Positions 1 through 6,343 of a stretch of DNA of 14,645 bases are shown one piece after another. The notes beneath the pieces were generated by a model. It saw nothing but the letters and a program-made list of their open reading frames with translations, was not told the origin of the DNA and did not search any database. Source of the stretch: an uncultured Collinsella sp. (lineage in GTDB: Bacteria; Actinomycetota; Coriobacteriia; Coriobacteriales; Coriobacteriaceae). The stretch covers positions 1 to 14,645 of the forward strand of contig USNX01000009.1 of the NCBI GenBank assembly GCA_900556205.1. The letters run 5' to 3'. Every line of letters starts with the position of its first letter. The first letter of the stretch is position 1. Both the position numbers and the translations under genes were made by a program.

Positions 1-387
1 GCCAACGCCCGAAGCCGCCCGCACGGCCTCCGAGCGCTTCAGTGCCACGCGGATCCGTGCGAACAGCTCCTCAATCGCAAACGGCTTGGTCAGGTAATCG
101 TCGGCGCCGGCATCGAGCCCGGCCACTTTGTCCATCACGGCATCGCGCGCGGTGACCATAATCACCGGCACATCCTTGTGCTTGCGGACACGCCGCAAGA
201 CCTCCATGCCGTTGAGCTGCGGCAACAGCACGTCGAGCAGAATCAGATCGTAGTCGCGCTCCAGCGCCAGGTCTACGGCGGTGCGGCCATCGGCGGCATG
301 TTCCACCTGGTAGCCCTCGTGCTCCAGCTCGAGCGTCACAAAGCGGGCGATTTTCTCCTCGTCCTCTACGATCAGGATTCGTGCCAT
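1..387 (-). CDS. Response regulator receiver domain, OmpR/PhoB type (partial, C-terminus off the left edge)
   Basis: The protein is read from the ATG at 387 down to the window edge: 129 codons with no stop. It begins MARILIVEDEEKIARF and is a complete CheY-like receiver. Seen: acidic pair E8/D9, phospho-acceptor D52 in LILLDVLLP, conserved T79 (MVTARD), and K101 in the LTKPF motif, followed by the usual EELFARIRVALKR helix. The DNA-binding domain, probably a winged helix, would lie beyond position 1. It should be phosphorylated by a sensor kinase and act as a transcription factor; the kinase is not in the window. It starts 18 nt after the DUF4342-like gene with only a G-rich stretch as ribosome site, so the two are probably cotranscribed. 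The receiver call is secure; the OmpR subfamily is inferred from the linker. Confidence 0.93.
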   Translation of the reverse strand, partial: MARILIVEDEEKIARFVTLELEHEGYQVEHAADGRTAVDLALERDYDLILLDVLLPQLNGMEVLRRVRKHKDVPVIMVTARDAVMDKVAGLDAGADDYLTKPFAIEELFARIRVALKRSEAVRAASGVG

Positions 388-405
388 GCGTGCCCCCGTC
401 TGCGA

Positions 406-948
406 TTACTTGTCGTCGTTCAGATTTTGTTTGATGTCGTCCGCAGCATCGGCAGCGTGATTCATAAGGTTGTTGATGCTGCCGGGCACGTCGCCGTCGC
501 TGTCGATGCGGTAGCGCATGCCAAAGAACAGGCCAATCAGCATCAGCCATATCGTGGCGCCCCAGGCAAACAGCGCGACGATGGGGATCAGAATGGGGAT
601 GTTGAGGATGATCGCATCGCGGCGCGTGGCGATAAACTTGGTGTCCAGGCTCAGGCGGAAGAGCTTTTTGAGATACTCCCACACGCTGTCCATCTTCTTG
701 GAGAAGTCGGTCTTTTCGCTCGACTTTTCGTAGGCGGCCTGCGCGGCGACCATCTCAGCCGAGGGCTCATCGACTGGCGCGGACTCGGTGGCGGCGTGCG
801 CCGACGTGGTCTGGGTCTTGCCCTGCGACTCGAGCCAAATGATGGCGTCCAAAACGTTGCCGTCGGCGACGTCGAGCGCGGCCTTGGCATCGGTGTAGCT
901 CACGTTGCACTTGGTGCGGATGGTTTCAACTTTTTCGAGGTCGTCCAT
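406..948 (-). CDS. DUF4342-like protein with N-terminal UBA/EF-Ts-type domain and membrane segment
   Basis: 180 aa. Residues 4-43 have the look of a UBA/TS-N fold, as at the N-terminus of EF-Ts: a short helix, then NVSYTDAKAALDVADGNVLDAIIWL. Residues 44-75 are a low-complexity, acidic linker. Residues ~80-105 form an amphipathic, basic helix region and ~112-145 are strongly hydrophobic (IILNIPILIPIVALFAW and onward), enough for one or two membrane passes, followed by a short polar tail. This matches what I know of DUF4342 proteins, whose function is not established. A good ribosome site (AAAGGA at 956-961) precedes the ATG. The gene lies 18 nt upstream of the response regulator, suggesting a shared transcript and possibly a link to envelope signalling, which is inference. 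Confidence 0.82.
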   Translation of the reverse strand: MDDLEKVETIRTKCNVSYTDAKAALDVADGNVLDAIIWLESQGKTQTTSAHAATESAPVDEPSAEMVAAQAAYEKSSEKTDFSKKMDSVWEYLKKLFRLSLDTKFIATRRDAIILNIPILIPIVALFAWGATIWLMLIGLFFGMRYRIDSDGDVPGSINNLMNHAADAADDIKQNLNDDK

Positions 949-1067
949 GACCTGTTCCTTTCGTTCGATGGGCGCGACGCCGGGCGATCTGCCCGGGCGC
1001 GAGCGTTGCGTTCGGCGGTCTGCGTTGCGCGGCGCCGCCCCGCCCTTGGTCGAACTCTATAGTGCAG

Positions 1068-1095
1068 GTTATAGATTAAGCGATTCTTGAGCCAA
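1068..1095 (-). promoter_or_regulatory. Candidate sigma-70-type promoter for the DUF4342/response-regulator operon
   Basis: On the minus strand TTGGCT (1095-1090) and TATAAC (1073-1068) are separated by 16 bp, giving 4/6 and 5/6 matches to the consensus. Transcription would start near 1061, leaving a leader of about 110 nt before the ATG at 948. The rest of the 949-1190 gap shows no ORF or repeat I can support. Confidence 0.45.
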
Positions 1096-1190
1096 GATTA
1101 ATGTTGGATGAGTTTTTGGGTGGCGGTGGGAAAAGTATTAGACCTCGATAGCAGGGGATGGCGAGCCGGTAGTAAAGTGGCGGCAGAAAT

Positions 1191-1219
1191 GGGACAAGCA
1201 AGCACACCGATCATATAAG
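1191..1219 (+). promoter_or_regulatory. Candidate promoter of the AbiEi-like gene
   Basis: GGGACA (1191-1196) and TATAAG (1214-1219) are 17 bp apart, 4/6 and 5/6 matches to -35 and -10. The expected start is near 1226, so the first TTGCAA palindrome (1231-1238) lies immediately downstream of it, where a bound repressor would block initiation or early elongation. Confidence 0.5.
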
Positions 1220-1230
1220 ATCAAAATCAC

Positions 1231-1265
1231 GTTGCAAAAGTATGAATATATCCTACAATTGCAAC
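1231..1265 (+). promoter_or_regulatory. Pair of TTGCAA palindromes at the AbiEi-like gene start (putative operator)
   Basis: GTTGCAAA at 1231-1238 and ATTGCAAC at 1258-1265 are each one mismatch from the perfect palindrome GTTGCAAC. Their centres are 27 bp apart. The second ends directly before the ATG at 1266. Known AbiEi antitoxins repress their own promoter by binding inverted repeats; that these are the sites for this protein is inference from position and recurrence. Confidence 0.5.
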
Positions 1266-1892
1266 ATGAAGTACTTTAGCAACATAGCGGCGATAAGCGA
1301 GCTTTCCGAGAGTGAGGGCGTGTTTACCACAGCCCAGGCGGCTCGCATGGATATCTCTCGAGACGCACTGGCACATTCGTGCCGTGTGGGGCGTCTTGAA
1401 CGGATATGCCACGGCGCCTACCGGATGTCCGGAACGCAGCGCCGAGACACCGACGAGCTCAACGCTTTTTGGAAGCTCACCAATCCCTCCCTTTGCGCGT
1501 GGGAGAGAAAACGCCAGTGGGATGGCATCGCCGTGAGCGGTACGACGGCGGCGAACCTGCAGCAAATGGGCGATTTCTATCTGTCCCCCTACAGGATGAC
1601 CGCGCCCATGCGCATCAATACGAGAAACGAATCCCTCTCTTTTGCAAAGCGCGAGATTGCAGAGCGGGATATCGTCTGGCTCGACGACCTTCCGGTAACC
1701 AAACCCGAGCGCACGCTTGTCGATCTTTGCCTCGATTGCGAGGACCCCTCATTAATTGTCGATGCCTATCACGACGCGCTTGGGCGTGGGCTCGATGCGC
1801 AACGGCTGAAAGAGCTCGTAAAGGAGAACTCTAAAACCGCCAAAAGACGCGAGCTTATGAGGCCTCTGCTGATAGCTCTAGGTTGTGACTGA
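1266..1892 (+). CDS. AbiEi-family antitoxin/transcriptional regulator, without an AbiEii partner
   Basis: 208 aa from the ATG at 1266. An in-frame ATG at 1242 would add eight residues. Neither has a clear ribosome site, but 1266 leaves both palindromes upstream and fits the family's usual distance to the GVFTTAQA motif. The N-terminal ~55 residues match the AbiEi winged helix (GVFTTAQAARMDISRDAL, then GRLERICHGAYRM). The C-terminal part carries the typical VTKPERTLVDLCLD motif of the AbiEi antitoxin domain. In classic type IV systems AbiEi represses its operon and counters the nucleotidyltransferase toxin AbiEii. No such toxin gene lies nearby: the next genes are an EcoRII-type methyltransferase and endonuclease. 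It may therefore be a lone regulator, perhaps recruited by the restriction system, or the remnant of a broken toxin-antitoxin pair. Family call good; role inferred. Confidence 0.85.
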   Translation: MKYFSNIAAISELSESEGVFTTAQAARMDISRDALAHSCRVGRLERICHGAYRMSGTQRRDTDELNAFWKLTNPSLCAWERKRQWDGIAVSGTTAANLQQMGDFYLSPYRMTAPMRINTRNESLSFAKREIAERDIVWLDDLPVTKPERTLVDLCLDCEDPSLIVDAYHDALGRGLDAQRLKELVKENSKTAKRRELMRPLLIALGCD

Positions 1893-1915
1893 ATACGCAG
1901 GTCTGATGTTGACTA

Positions 1916-1998
1916 GTTGCAAGTTGGGGCAATTGTTTGTCCGTGCGACACGTTAATCTAAGTTACCGTTGAAAGGCGTTGCAACAAAGTGTTGCAAC
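1916..1998 (+). promoter_or_regulatory. Cluster of GTTGCAAC palindromes upstream of the restriction-modification genes
   Basis: GTTGCAAG at 1916-1923 (one mismatch) and two perfect 8-bp palindromes GTTGCAAC at 1978-1985 and 1991-1998, centres 13 bp apart. They share the core with the two sites in front of the AbiEi-like gene, and I find no TTGCAA elsewhere in the window. The TTGCAA at 1992-1997 could double as a weak -35, with TAATCT at 2015-2020 as a poor -10. This looks like an operator array linking control of the AbiEi-like gene and the restriction genes (inference). Confidence 0.5.
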
Positions 1999-2041
1999 TG
2001 CCATGAATCGCGTTTAATCTTGATAACGCTGTGTCAATTAG

Positions 2042-2056
2042 CGGACAGTTCGTCCG
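2042..2056 (+). promoter_or_regulatory. 15-bp inverted repeat upstream of the methyltransferase, putative autoregulatory operator
   Basis: CGGACAGTTCGTCCG is a perfect 5-bp inverted repeat around a 5-bp spacer, ending 22 bp before the methyltransferase ATG at 2079. As I recall, the related methyltransferase M.SsoII represses its own gene through its N-terminal HTH by binding a 15-bp repeat with a GGACA...TGTCC core. The site here has the same length and GGAC/GTCC half-sites. Its position also argues against the in-frame GTG at 2031 as the true start. Confidence 0.55.
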
Positions 2057-2078
2057 TAGTTTGTTCCGATTGGATAGC

Positions 2079-3254
2079 ATGAAAGACGTTAGGGAAGAGA
2101 TAACTGCCAAACGCAAGGAGCTCGCGCTGACTCAGAAGGAGTTCGCCGCCGCTCTTGGCATGGGACCTAATGGTGATAGAACCGTCCGGCGTTGGGAGAC
2201 TGGCGAGACCAGTCCATCTGCTACGGAGCTCACGTTTATACGTTCCCTAGGTTATCAGGCACCCTTTGCGCAGGGTGATCGGGAGGACGCTCCTTTCACT
2301 TACATTGACCTATTTGCTGGTATCGGTGGCATTCGCTTGCCGTTCCAAGAACTTGGTGGCAAGTGCGTTTTTTCTTGTGAGTGGGATAAATATGCACAGA
2401 AGACGTACCGCATGAATTACGGTGATCAGCCCGCTGGGGACATTCATGACGTTCGTTCGGACGACATTCCAAAATTTAACGTTTTATTGGCGGGATTTCC
2501 GTGCCAGCCATTCTCGCTCGCGGGCGTTTCAAAGAAAAAATCGATGGGACGTGCTACTGGCTTTGAAGACAAGACGCAGGGGACATTATTTTTCGAAGTA
2601 GCTCGTATTATTCGCGACAAAAAACCTGATGCTTTCCTGCTGGAAAACGTTAAAAACCTAACAAGTCACGATCGCGGCAAGACCTTCAGGATCATTATGC
2701 AGACCCTTAAGGACGAGCTTGGTTACGATGTGCACTACAAGGTTCTTGATAGCAAGAATTGGACTTGCCAGCATCGTGAGCGCATTTACATTGTTGGCTT
2801 TAAGAAAAAAAATAATTTTGATTGGGACCAACTAGAGCTTGGGGGCGGTGGGCACACCGTCGGGGAGATTCTTGAAGATGCTCCTGATGATCGATACGTT
2901 CTTTCCGACAAACTGTGGGCTTATTTGCGCGCATACAAGGAAAAGCATCAGGCGGCAGGCAATGGCTTTGGCTATAGCACGGTTGGCCCCAATGACACGA
3001 CAAGGACGCTTTCAGCACGCTATCACAAGGACGGAAGTGAGATTCTTGTTTCACGTGGCGAGGGGAAGAACCCTCGCAAGCTGACTCCGCGTGAATGTGC
3101 CCGACTTCAAGGGTTCCCCGATCAATTCATTATTCCGGTTTCGGATACGCAGGCATATCATCAATTTGGTAATTCTGTCACCGTACCGGCTGTGCGAGCA
3201 GTGGCCAAGCTGATGATGGGAGCGTATTTCGATGGACTACGGAGTTCTGAGTAG
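2079..3254 (+). CDS. DNA (cytosine-5) methyltransferase, Dcm/M.EcoRII type with N-terminal HTH
   Basis: 391 aa from the ATG at 2079. An in-frame GTG at 2031 lacks a ribosome site and would place the 2042-2056 operator inside the gene. Residues ~1-57 form an XRE-type HTH (LTQKEFAAALG, then RTVRRWETGETSPS). The catalytic part has all C5 motifs: I DLFAGIGG (77-84), IV GFPCQPFS with catalytic C142, VI ENV (189-191), VIII QHRERIYIVG (231-240), IX LTPRECARLQGFP (335-347), X QFGNSVTVP (362-370). The target-recognition stretch includes TRTLSARYHKDGSEIL, which I associate with Dcm and M.EcoRII. It should methylate a CCWGG or related CCNGG site and protect the host from the downstream endonuclease. It overlaps that gene by 23 nt. 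Codon use is more AT-rich than the flanking genes, as in acquired restriction systems. Confidence 0.95.
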   Translation: MKDVREEITAKRKELALTQKEFAAALGMGPNGDRTVRRWETGETSPSATELTFIRSLGYQAPFAQGDREDAPFTYIDLFAGIGGIRLPFQELGGKCVFSCEWDKYAQKTYRMNYGDQPAGDIHDVRSDDIPKFNVLLAGFPCQPFSLAGVSKKKSMGRATGFEDKTQGTLFFEVARIIRDKKPDAFLLENVKNLTSHDRGKTFRIIMQTLKDELGYDVHYKVLDSKNWTCQHRERIYIVGFKKKNNFDWDQLELGGGGHTVGEILEDAPDDRYVLSDKLWAYLRAYKEKHQAAGNGFGYSTVGPNDTTRTLSARYHKDGSEILVSRGEGKNPRKLTPRECARLQGFPDQFIIPVSDTQAYHQFGNSVTVPAVRAVAKLMMGAYFDGLRSSE

Positions 3255-4443
3255 CTATTTTGACGGCGCGGTTGCGAAGAAACTCGTTGCTGTTGATATT
3301 GATAGAAAACGCAGCAACCAGCATGAATTCAACGGAACTGCGGAGCTCCGTTCCCTGTTTGGCGACGATGATATAAGAAATATACCGACGACCTTCGTAT
3401 TTCTTTGCGACGATGCAGACCCTTTGTTTGATCACGGGTTTACGACTTGGTACGACGCGCGCAGGAAGCATCCGACTAGGACGGAATATAGGCTCTATTA
3501 CAACGATAGCGAAGCGATACGAGCCTCGAGAATCGGTGACCTGATGGTCATTGCACCTTCAGACGAGCATGGTCTTCTGATTGTATTTGCTAGACAAGGA
3601 TCAAATGCCGAGTGCCAATTAAGATGGCTTTTCGGTTTGAACGAAGTTGACGACAGTGGTTTTTCGCGGTCAACTGCAGATGACAGGCGAATAGACTCAA
3701 TCGCCGCATCCATCCTTGAAGCGATTGGCATCGAAGTTTCGCTTCCCACGTCGGCTGTTACGTATTTGGATGAAATGGTCGAAAAGTTCGGTGATTCTTT
3801 TCCCAAAGGGATTGAATTCACGAGGTATTCCATCTCGACTTTGGGAGTGCTTGATTGGAGGGGCAACCCCGACAAGTGCCTTCTTGACTGCTATGAGCGA
3901 GAAGAGATTCTCTTTAAGGTATTCGAGAGGCATCTGCTTGAGCGCGATTTGGCTCCCTATCTAAGAGGCGATCTCGATGTTGATGGAGTGTTACGGACCA
4001 CGATGTCAGCTTTCCAGCGGAGAAAATCGCGCGCGGGAACTGCTTTTGAGCATCAACTTGAGTACCTGTTTAAGGGATGGGGCATAAGTTATTCCGCTCA
4101 GCCGTATACTGAGGGCAAATCAAAGCCAGATTTCATTATGCCGTCGATTGAGGCTTATAGAAATCCTTTGTATCCTGCCGAGAAGCTGACCATGCTTGGC
4201 GCAAAGACGACCGTTAAAGAGCGCTGGCGCCAAGTGTTGGAAGAAGCGGATAGAATTGAAAATAAGCACTTGATTACACTTGATGTGGCGGTAAGCACTG
4301 AGTACACGGACTCGATGCGCAGGCATAGTCTCCAACTGGTTGTGCCTCGTCCTGTATTTGGTTCATATACGGCTGAACAGCAAAGCTGGCTGATGGACGT
4401 AGGGGAGTTTTGCCAACTACTGGTCGATAAAGAACGACAATAG
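3232..4443 (+). CDS. EcoRII-type type II restriction endonuclease
   Basis: 403 aa, almost the length of EcoRII (404 aa as I recall). The N-terminal ~170 residues would be the effector DNA-binding domain of EcoRII; the C-terminal half is the catalytic domain. Seen: SRAGTAFEHQLEYLF with E273, KPDFIMPS with D300, and GAKTTVKERWRQVL with K325, a PD-(D/E)xK centre one residue off the D299/K324 I recall for EcoRII. It should cut unmethylated CCWGG or CCNGG sites, probably needing a second copy as effector. The ATG at 3232 lies inside the methyltransferase gene in another frame, with GGGAG at 3218-3222 nine bases upstream, so translation is probably coupled and methylation precedes cutting. I recall the two genes of the original EcoRII system being convergent, whereas here they are in tandem. 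Family call strong; exact specificity not readable. Confidence 0.93.
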   Translation: MDYGVLSSYFDGAVAKKLVAVDIDRKRSNQHEFNGTAELRSLFGDDDIRNIPTTFVFLCDDADPLFDHGFTTWYDARRKHPTRTEYRLYYNDSEAIRASRIGDLMVIAPSDEHGLLIVFARQGSNAECQLRWLFGLNEVDDSGFSRSTADDRRIDSIAASILEAIGIEVSLPTSAVTYLDEMVEKFGDSFPKGIEFTRYSISTLGVLDWRGNPDKCLLDCYEREEILFKVFERHLLERDLAPYLRGDLDVDGVLRTTMSAFQRRKSRAGTAFEHQLEYLFKGWGISYSAQPYTEGKSKPDFIMPSIEAYRNPLYPAEKLTMLGAKTTVKERWRQVLEEADRIENKHLITLDVAVSTEYTDSMRRHSLQLVVPRPVFGSYTAEQQSWLMDVGEFCQLLVDKERQ

Positions 4444-4486
4444 TTCATTTCTATACCGGAGTTTTACATAGCCAGCTTAATAATAA

Positions 4487-4526
4487 GCGCGCAAGTGCGT
4501 CGGGCATAAATGACGTCCTTGCGCGC
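4487..4526. repeat. 9-bp perfect inverted repeat between convergent genes (possible bidirectional terminator)
   Basis: GCGCGCAAG (4487-4495) pairs with CTTGCGCGC (4518-4526) around a 22-nt loop that holds a nested CGTC/GACG pair (4498-4501 with 4512-4515). It lies between the endonuclease stop (4443) and the stop of the convergent AIPR-like gene (4549). There is no T-tract on either strand, so it is not a classical intrinsic terminator; a transcription road-block or a relic of insertion are alternatives. Confidence 0.4.
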
Positions 4527-4548
4527 CGATGCTTTGCCTAAGTATCCG

Positions 4549-5958
4549 CTAGCCCATAAGAACTGCGAGCTTCATCGAGTTTTCAACGGCGGTGTAGCTC
4601 ATAGCGCCCTTGCCGACCTTTTGCGGATCGTAGTCAGATTGCTGAATGACACCGCTGTATTGAGCGACGACATTTTCAAATGCCGGGCTATCGAGGAACT
4701 TGTGAGGATCAGTTTTCCAATACACCTTCCCCTGATCATCTGCTTCCATCAATGCGCGGAGGCCACAGACTAGGGGGTAGATAAAGCCATCAGGAACAGG
4801 ATTGTCCGTTGCCTTTTCAAAGAAGGGAGTTTTGTATTCATTGCGACTATTCTTAAGGCTCTTAACGGCGCCGATTTTTCCGTAGCTTCCTGTTTTGTTG
4901 TAGTGCTTGGGGAAACGCGAATAGATTTCATCGTATAGACCGGGAAGGTCCGTAGCCACTTTGAGCGCGCTAAGAACTTGCGGATTCTTGAGTTCGCGGC
5001 GCGCTGAACCAGCAGCTTTGCTTACTCGGTCATCCCTCATAAGCTGCAAGAACTTTTCCTGGCACTTCTCCTTGCCGCTATAGACTAGGGGAAGTTGTGG
5101 CGCTTCGATGTCGCCAGAGGTGACGTTACTCGAGATGAGCGATAACGGGATCCAAGAGAGTGCGACAAGCTTTCTGGATTCAATGGGGTTGCCGTCGTTG
5201 GTTTTCCAGCTGATTTTGGCTGCAAATTCAGGATATTTTTCGGCATAAAGAGCCTTAAAGGAATCGAAAAGACCTTCCTGATTGCCCTTGGTGCCTTGTG
5301 TGAGTTGAGCGTTATTGTTGCGAGCGTCGCAGATTTCCAAAAGTGAGGTGCGGAAGTTCTCAACGCAGAGCGCATCGTTTGGGTCGGTCGGAACGAGCAA
5401 TTCGACAGGAATCGAGAAGTCTAGAGTGCTTATGCCTTTCTCTTTGAGGGCTGCTTTTTCTTCACGGAGAAGTGATAGATACTCTTCAATATCGGTTCGA
5501 CGGTTCATCCATGTTTGCTTGAATGAATCCCAGATTGTGACTTCGTTCTTTTTGGGAGGTCGATTGCCAAGTGCATGTTCGGCTTCGCTGAGAATGTAGC
5601 TGCCGATTGCGAGTGTGTTGTGGCCGCCGTCAAGAATTCCCTCAACTTCGTCGTGAGAAGCAAAGCTTAGACGATAACGCCCGCGATCAAGGGGCTCGTA
5701 GCTCGAGGACGCAAGCAGAATTCCCTTTGATTTAAAAGGGAAGAGCTTTTGCGTGTGAGAAAGTTCATCAGCGCGAATGGATGCCTGAATAGCATCGGTC
5801 ACTGAGCCCAAACGGGAATTGCGGGGGTTGGCATCGAGATCGAGCGTGTCGATAATTTTGATAATGGATTTGGGGGACATCAGCCCGACGATCTTTTTAA
5901 TGTCTCCAACTTTTTGCTCGTAGCTGTCGGTAAAACGAACAATAATGTCGGTGCTCAT
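4549..5958 (-). CDS. AIPR/DGQHR-like putative phage-resistance protein
   Basis: 469 aa, ATG at 5958 with AAAGGG at 5971-5966, seven bases upstream. The architecture recalls AIPR (abortive infection phage resistance) and DGQHR-type proteins. NPRNSRLGSV (44-53) precedes a FPFKSKGILLASS stretch (73-85), then the central EGILDGGHNTLAI (106-118), the counterpart of the NGxQT or DGQHR core. About 110 residues later comes DARNNNAQLTQGTKGNQ followed by GLFDSFK, a typical AIPR-style segment. No membrane helices or signal peptide are visible, so it is probably cytosolic. It is convergent to the endonuclease and shares the island's lower GC, which supports a defence role. The biochemical activity of this family is unclear to me. 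The family assignment is from motif resemblance only; a ParB/DndB-type fold is the main alternative. Confidence 0.6.
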   Translation of the reverse strand: MSTDIIVRFTDSYEQKVGDIKKIVGLMSPKSIIKIIDTLDLDANPRNSRLGSVTDAIQASIRADELSHTQKLFPFKSKGILLASSSYEPLDRGRYRLSFASHDEVEGILDGGHNTLAIGSYILSEAEHALGNRPPKKNEVTIWDSFKQTWMNRRTDIEEYLSLLREEKAALKEKGISTLDFSIPVELLVPTDPNDALCVENFRTSLLEICDARNNNAQLTQGTKGNQEGLFDSFKALYAEKYPEFAAKISWKTNDGNPIESRKLVALSWIPLSLISSNVTSGDIEAPQLPLVYSGKEKCQEKFLQLMRDDRVSKAAGSARRELKNPQVLSALKVATDLPGLYDEIYSRFPKHYNKTGSYGKIGAVKSLKNSRNEYKTPFFEKATDNPVPDGFIYPLVCGLRALMEADDQGKVYWKTDPHKFLDSPAFENVVAQYSGVIQQSDYDPQKVGKGAMSYTAVENSMKLAVLMG

Positions 5959-5965
5959 AGCGAAA

Positions 5966-6098
5966 CCCTTTCGTCTAAAGTAGTCAAAACAACAGGCCTG
6001 CGCTCTTGGAGTGCCGGAGATTGAAAGGGAGCATCGCTAACAAAAAAGCTGGTCTCCCAGCTCTAGACGAAAGCCATAACGGTGATCGGGCGTTATGG
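5966..6098 (-). promoter_or_regulatory. Structured 5' leader of the AIPR-like gene with SD-sequestering elements
   Basis: Read on the minus strand in order: a hairpin (CCATAACG 6098-6091 with CGTTATGG 6081-6074); the element CTTTCGTCTA (6073-6064), perfectly complementary to TAGACGAAAG (5977-5968), which contains most of the ribosome site; an intrinsic terminator (6062-6042); a second complementary element CCCTTTC (6029-6023), able to pair with GAAAGGG (5972-5966); then the Shine-Dalgarno and ATG at 5958. The two anti-SD elements are mutually exclusive partners of the same site. This suggests a leader switching between closed and open states, with premature termination as a second gate. No clear promoter is visible upstream and no known riboswitch is recognised. 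Confidence 0.45.
6042..6062 (-). terminator. Intrinsic terminator in the leader of the AIPR-like gene
   Basis: On the minus strand AGCTGG (6062-6057), loop GAGA (a GNRA tetraloop), CCAGCT (6052-6047) and then five further T residues (6046-6042). No minus-strand gene lies immediately upstream, and the next gene downstream is the AIPR-like one, so it is placed as an attenuator or as the end of a short leader/small RNA. Confidence 0.65.
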
Positions 6099-6228
6099 TG
6101 TTGTGCCTAGAGACATCCGTCTCATCTTCCAGCCCCTATCCAGGAAGCTTGATCGAAGGATCTCACTGACCGAGGAAGAGATCAAGATCCTCGGGGAAAT
6201 AAATCGGACTGCTTTTTGTGAACGGTAG
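6082..6228 (+). other. Possible 48-codon ORF or gene remnant; content of the 5959-6343 gap
   Basis: From the GTG at 6082 a short frame runs to TAG at 6226-6228 and ends in a plausible, charged helical sequence (LSRKLDRRISLTEEEIKI, then LGEINRTAFCER). GAAAG at 6069-6073 could serve as a weak ribosome site. It has no match I recognise and overlaps the hairpin region of the antisense leader, so it may be a decayed end of a former island gene. In the remaining 6229-6343 I see only the ribosome site of the next gene. Confidence 0.2.
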
Positions 6229-6343
6229 GCAAGTGACGGCGATCGGCATTTGTGTCCGCACGACATGTGACACTTACCCTGCCGCCCTGCTCTGCCGCGG
6301 CGGCATGTACCCAAACAACGGTCCTCTAAGGAGTTCGATATTG

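Noticed and set aside
178..1062. 294-codon plus-strand frame over the response regulator and DUF4342 genes
   Set aside because: Both minus-strand genes have clear family motifs and ribosome sites, whereas this frame has none.
1266..1892. Complete AbiE type IV toxin-antitoxin system
   Set aside because: No nucleotidyltransferase (AbiEii) frame is present on either side; the following gene is a methyltransferase.
2031..2078. GTG at 2031 as the methyltransferase start
   Set aside because: No ribosome site precedes it, the added 16 residues are not part of the HTH, and it would bury the inverted repeat at 2042-2056 in coding sequence. The ATG at 2079 is preferred, though its ribosome site is also weak.
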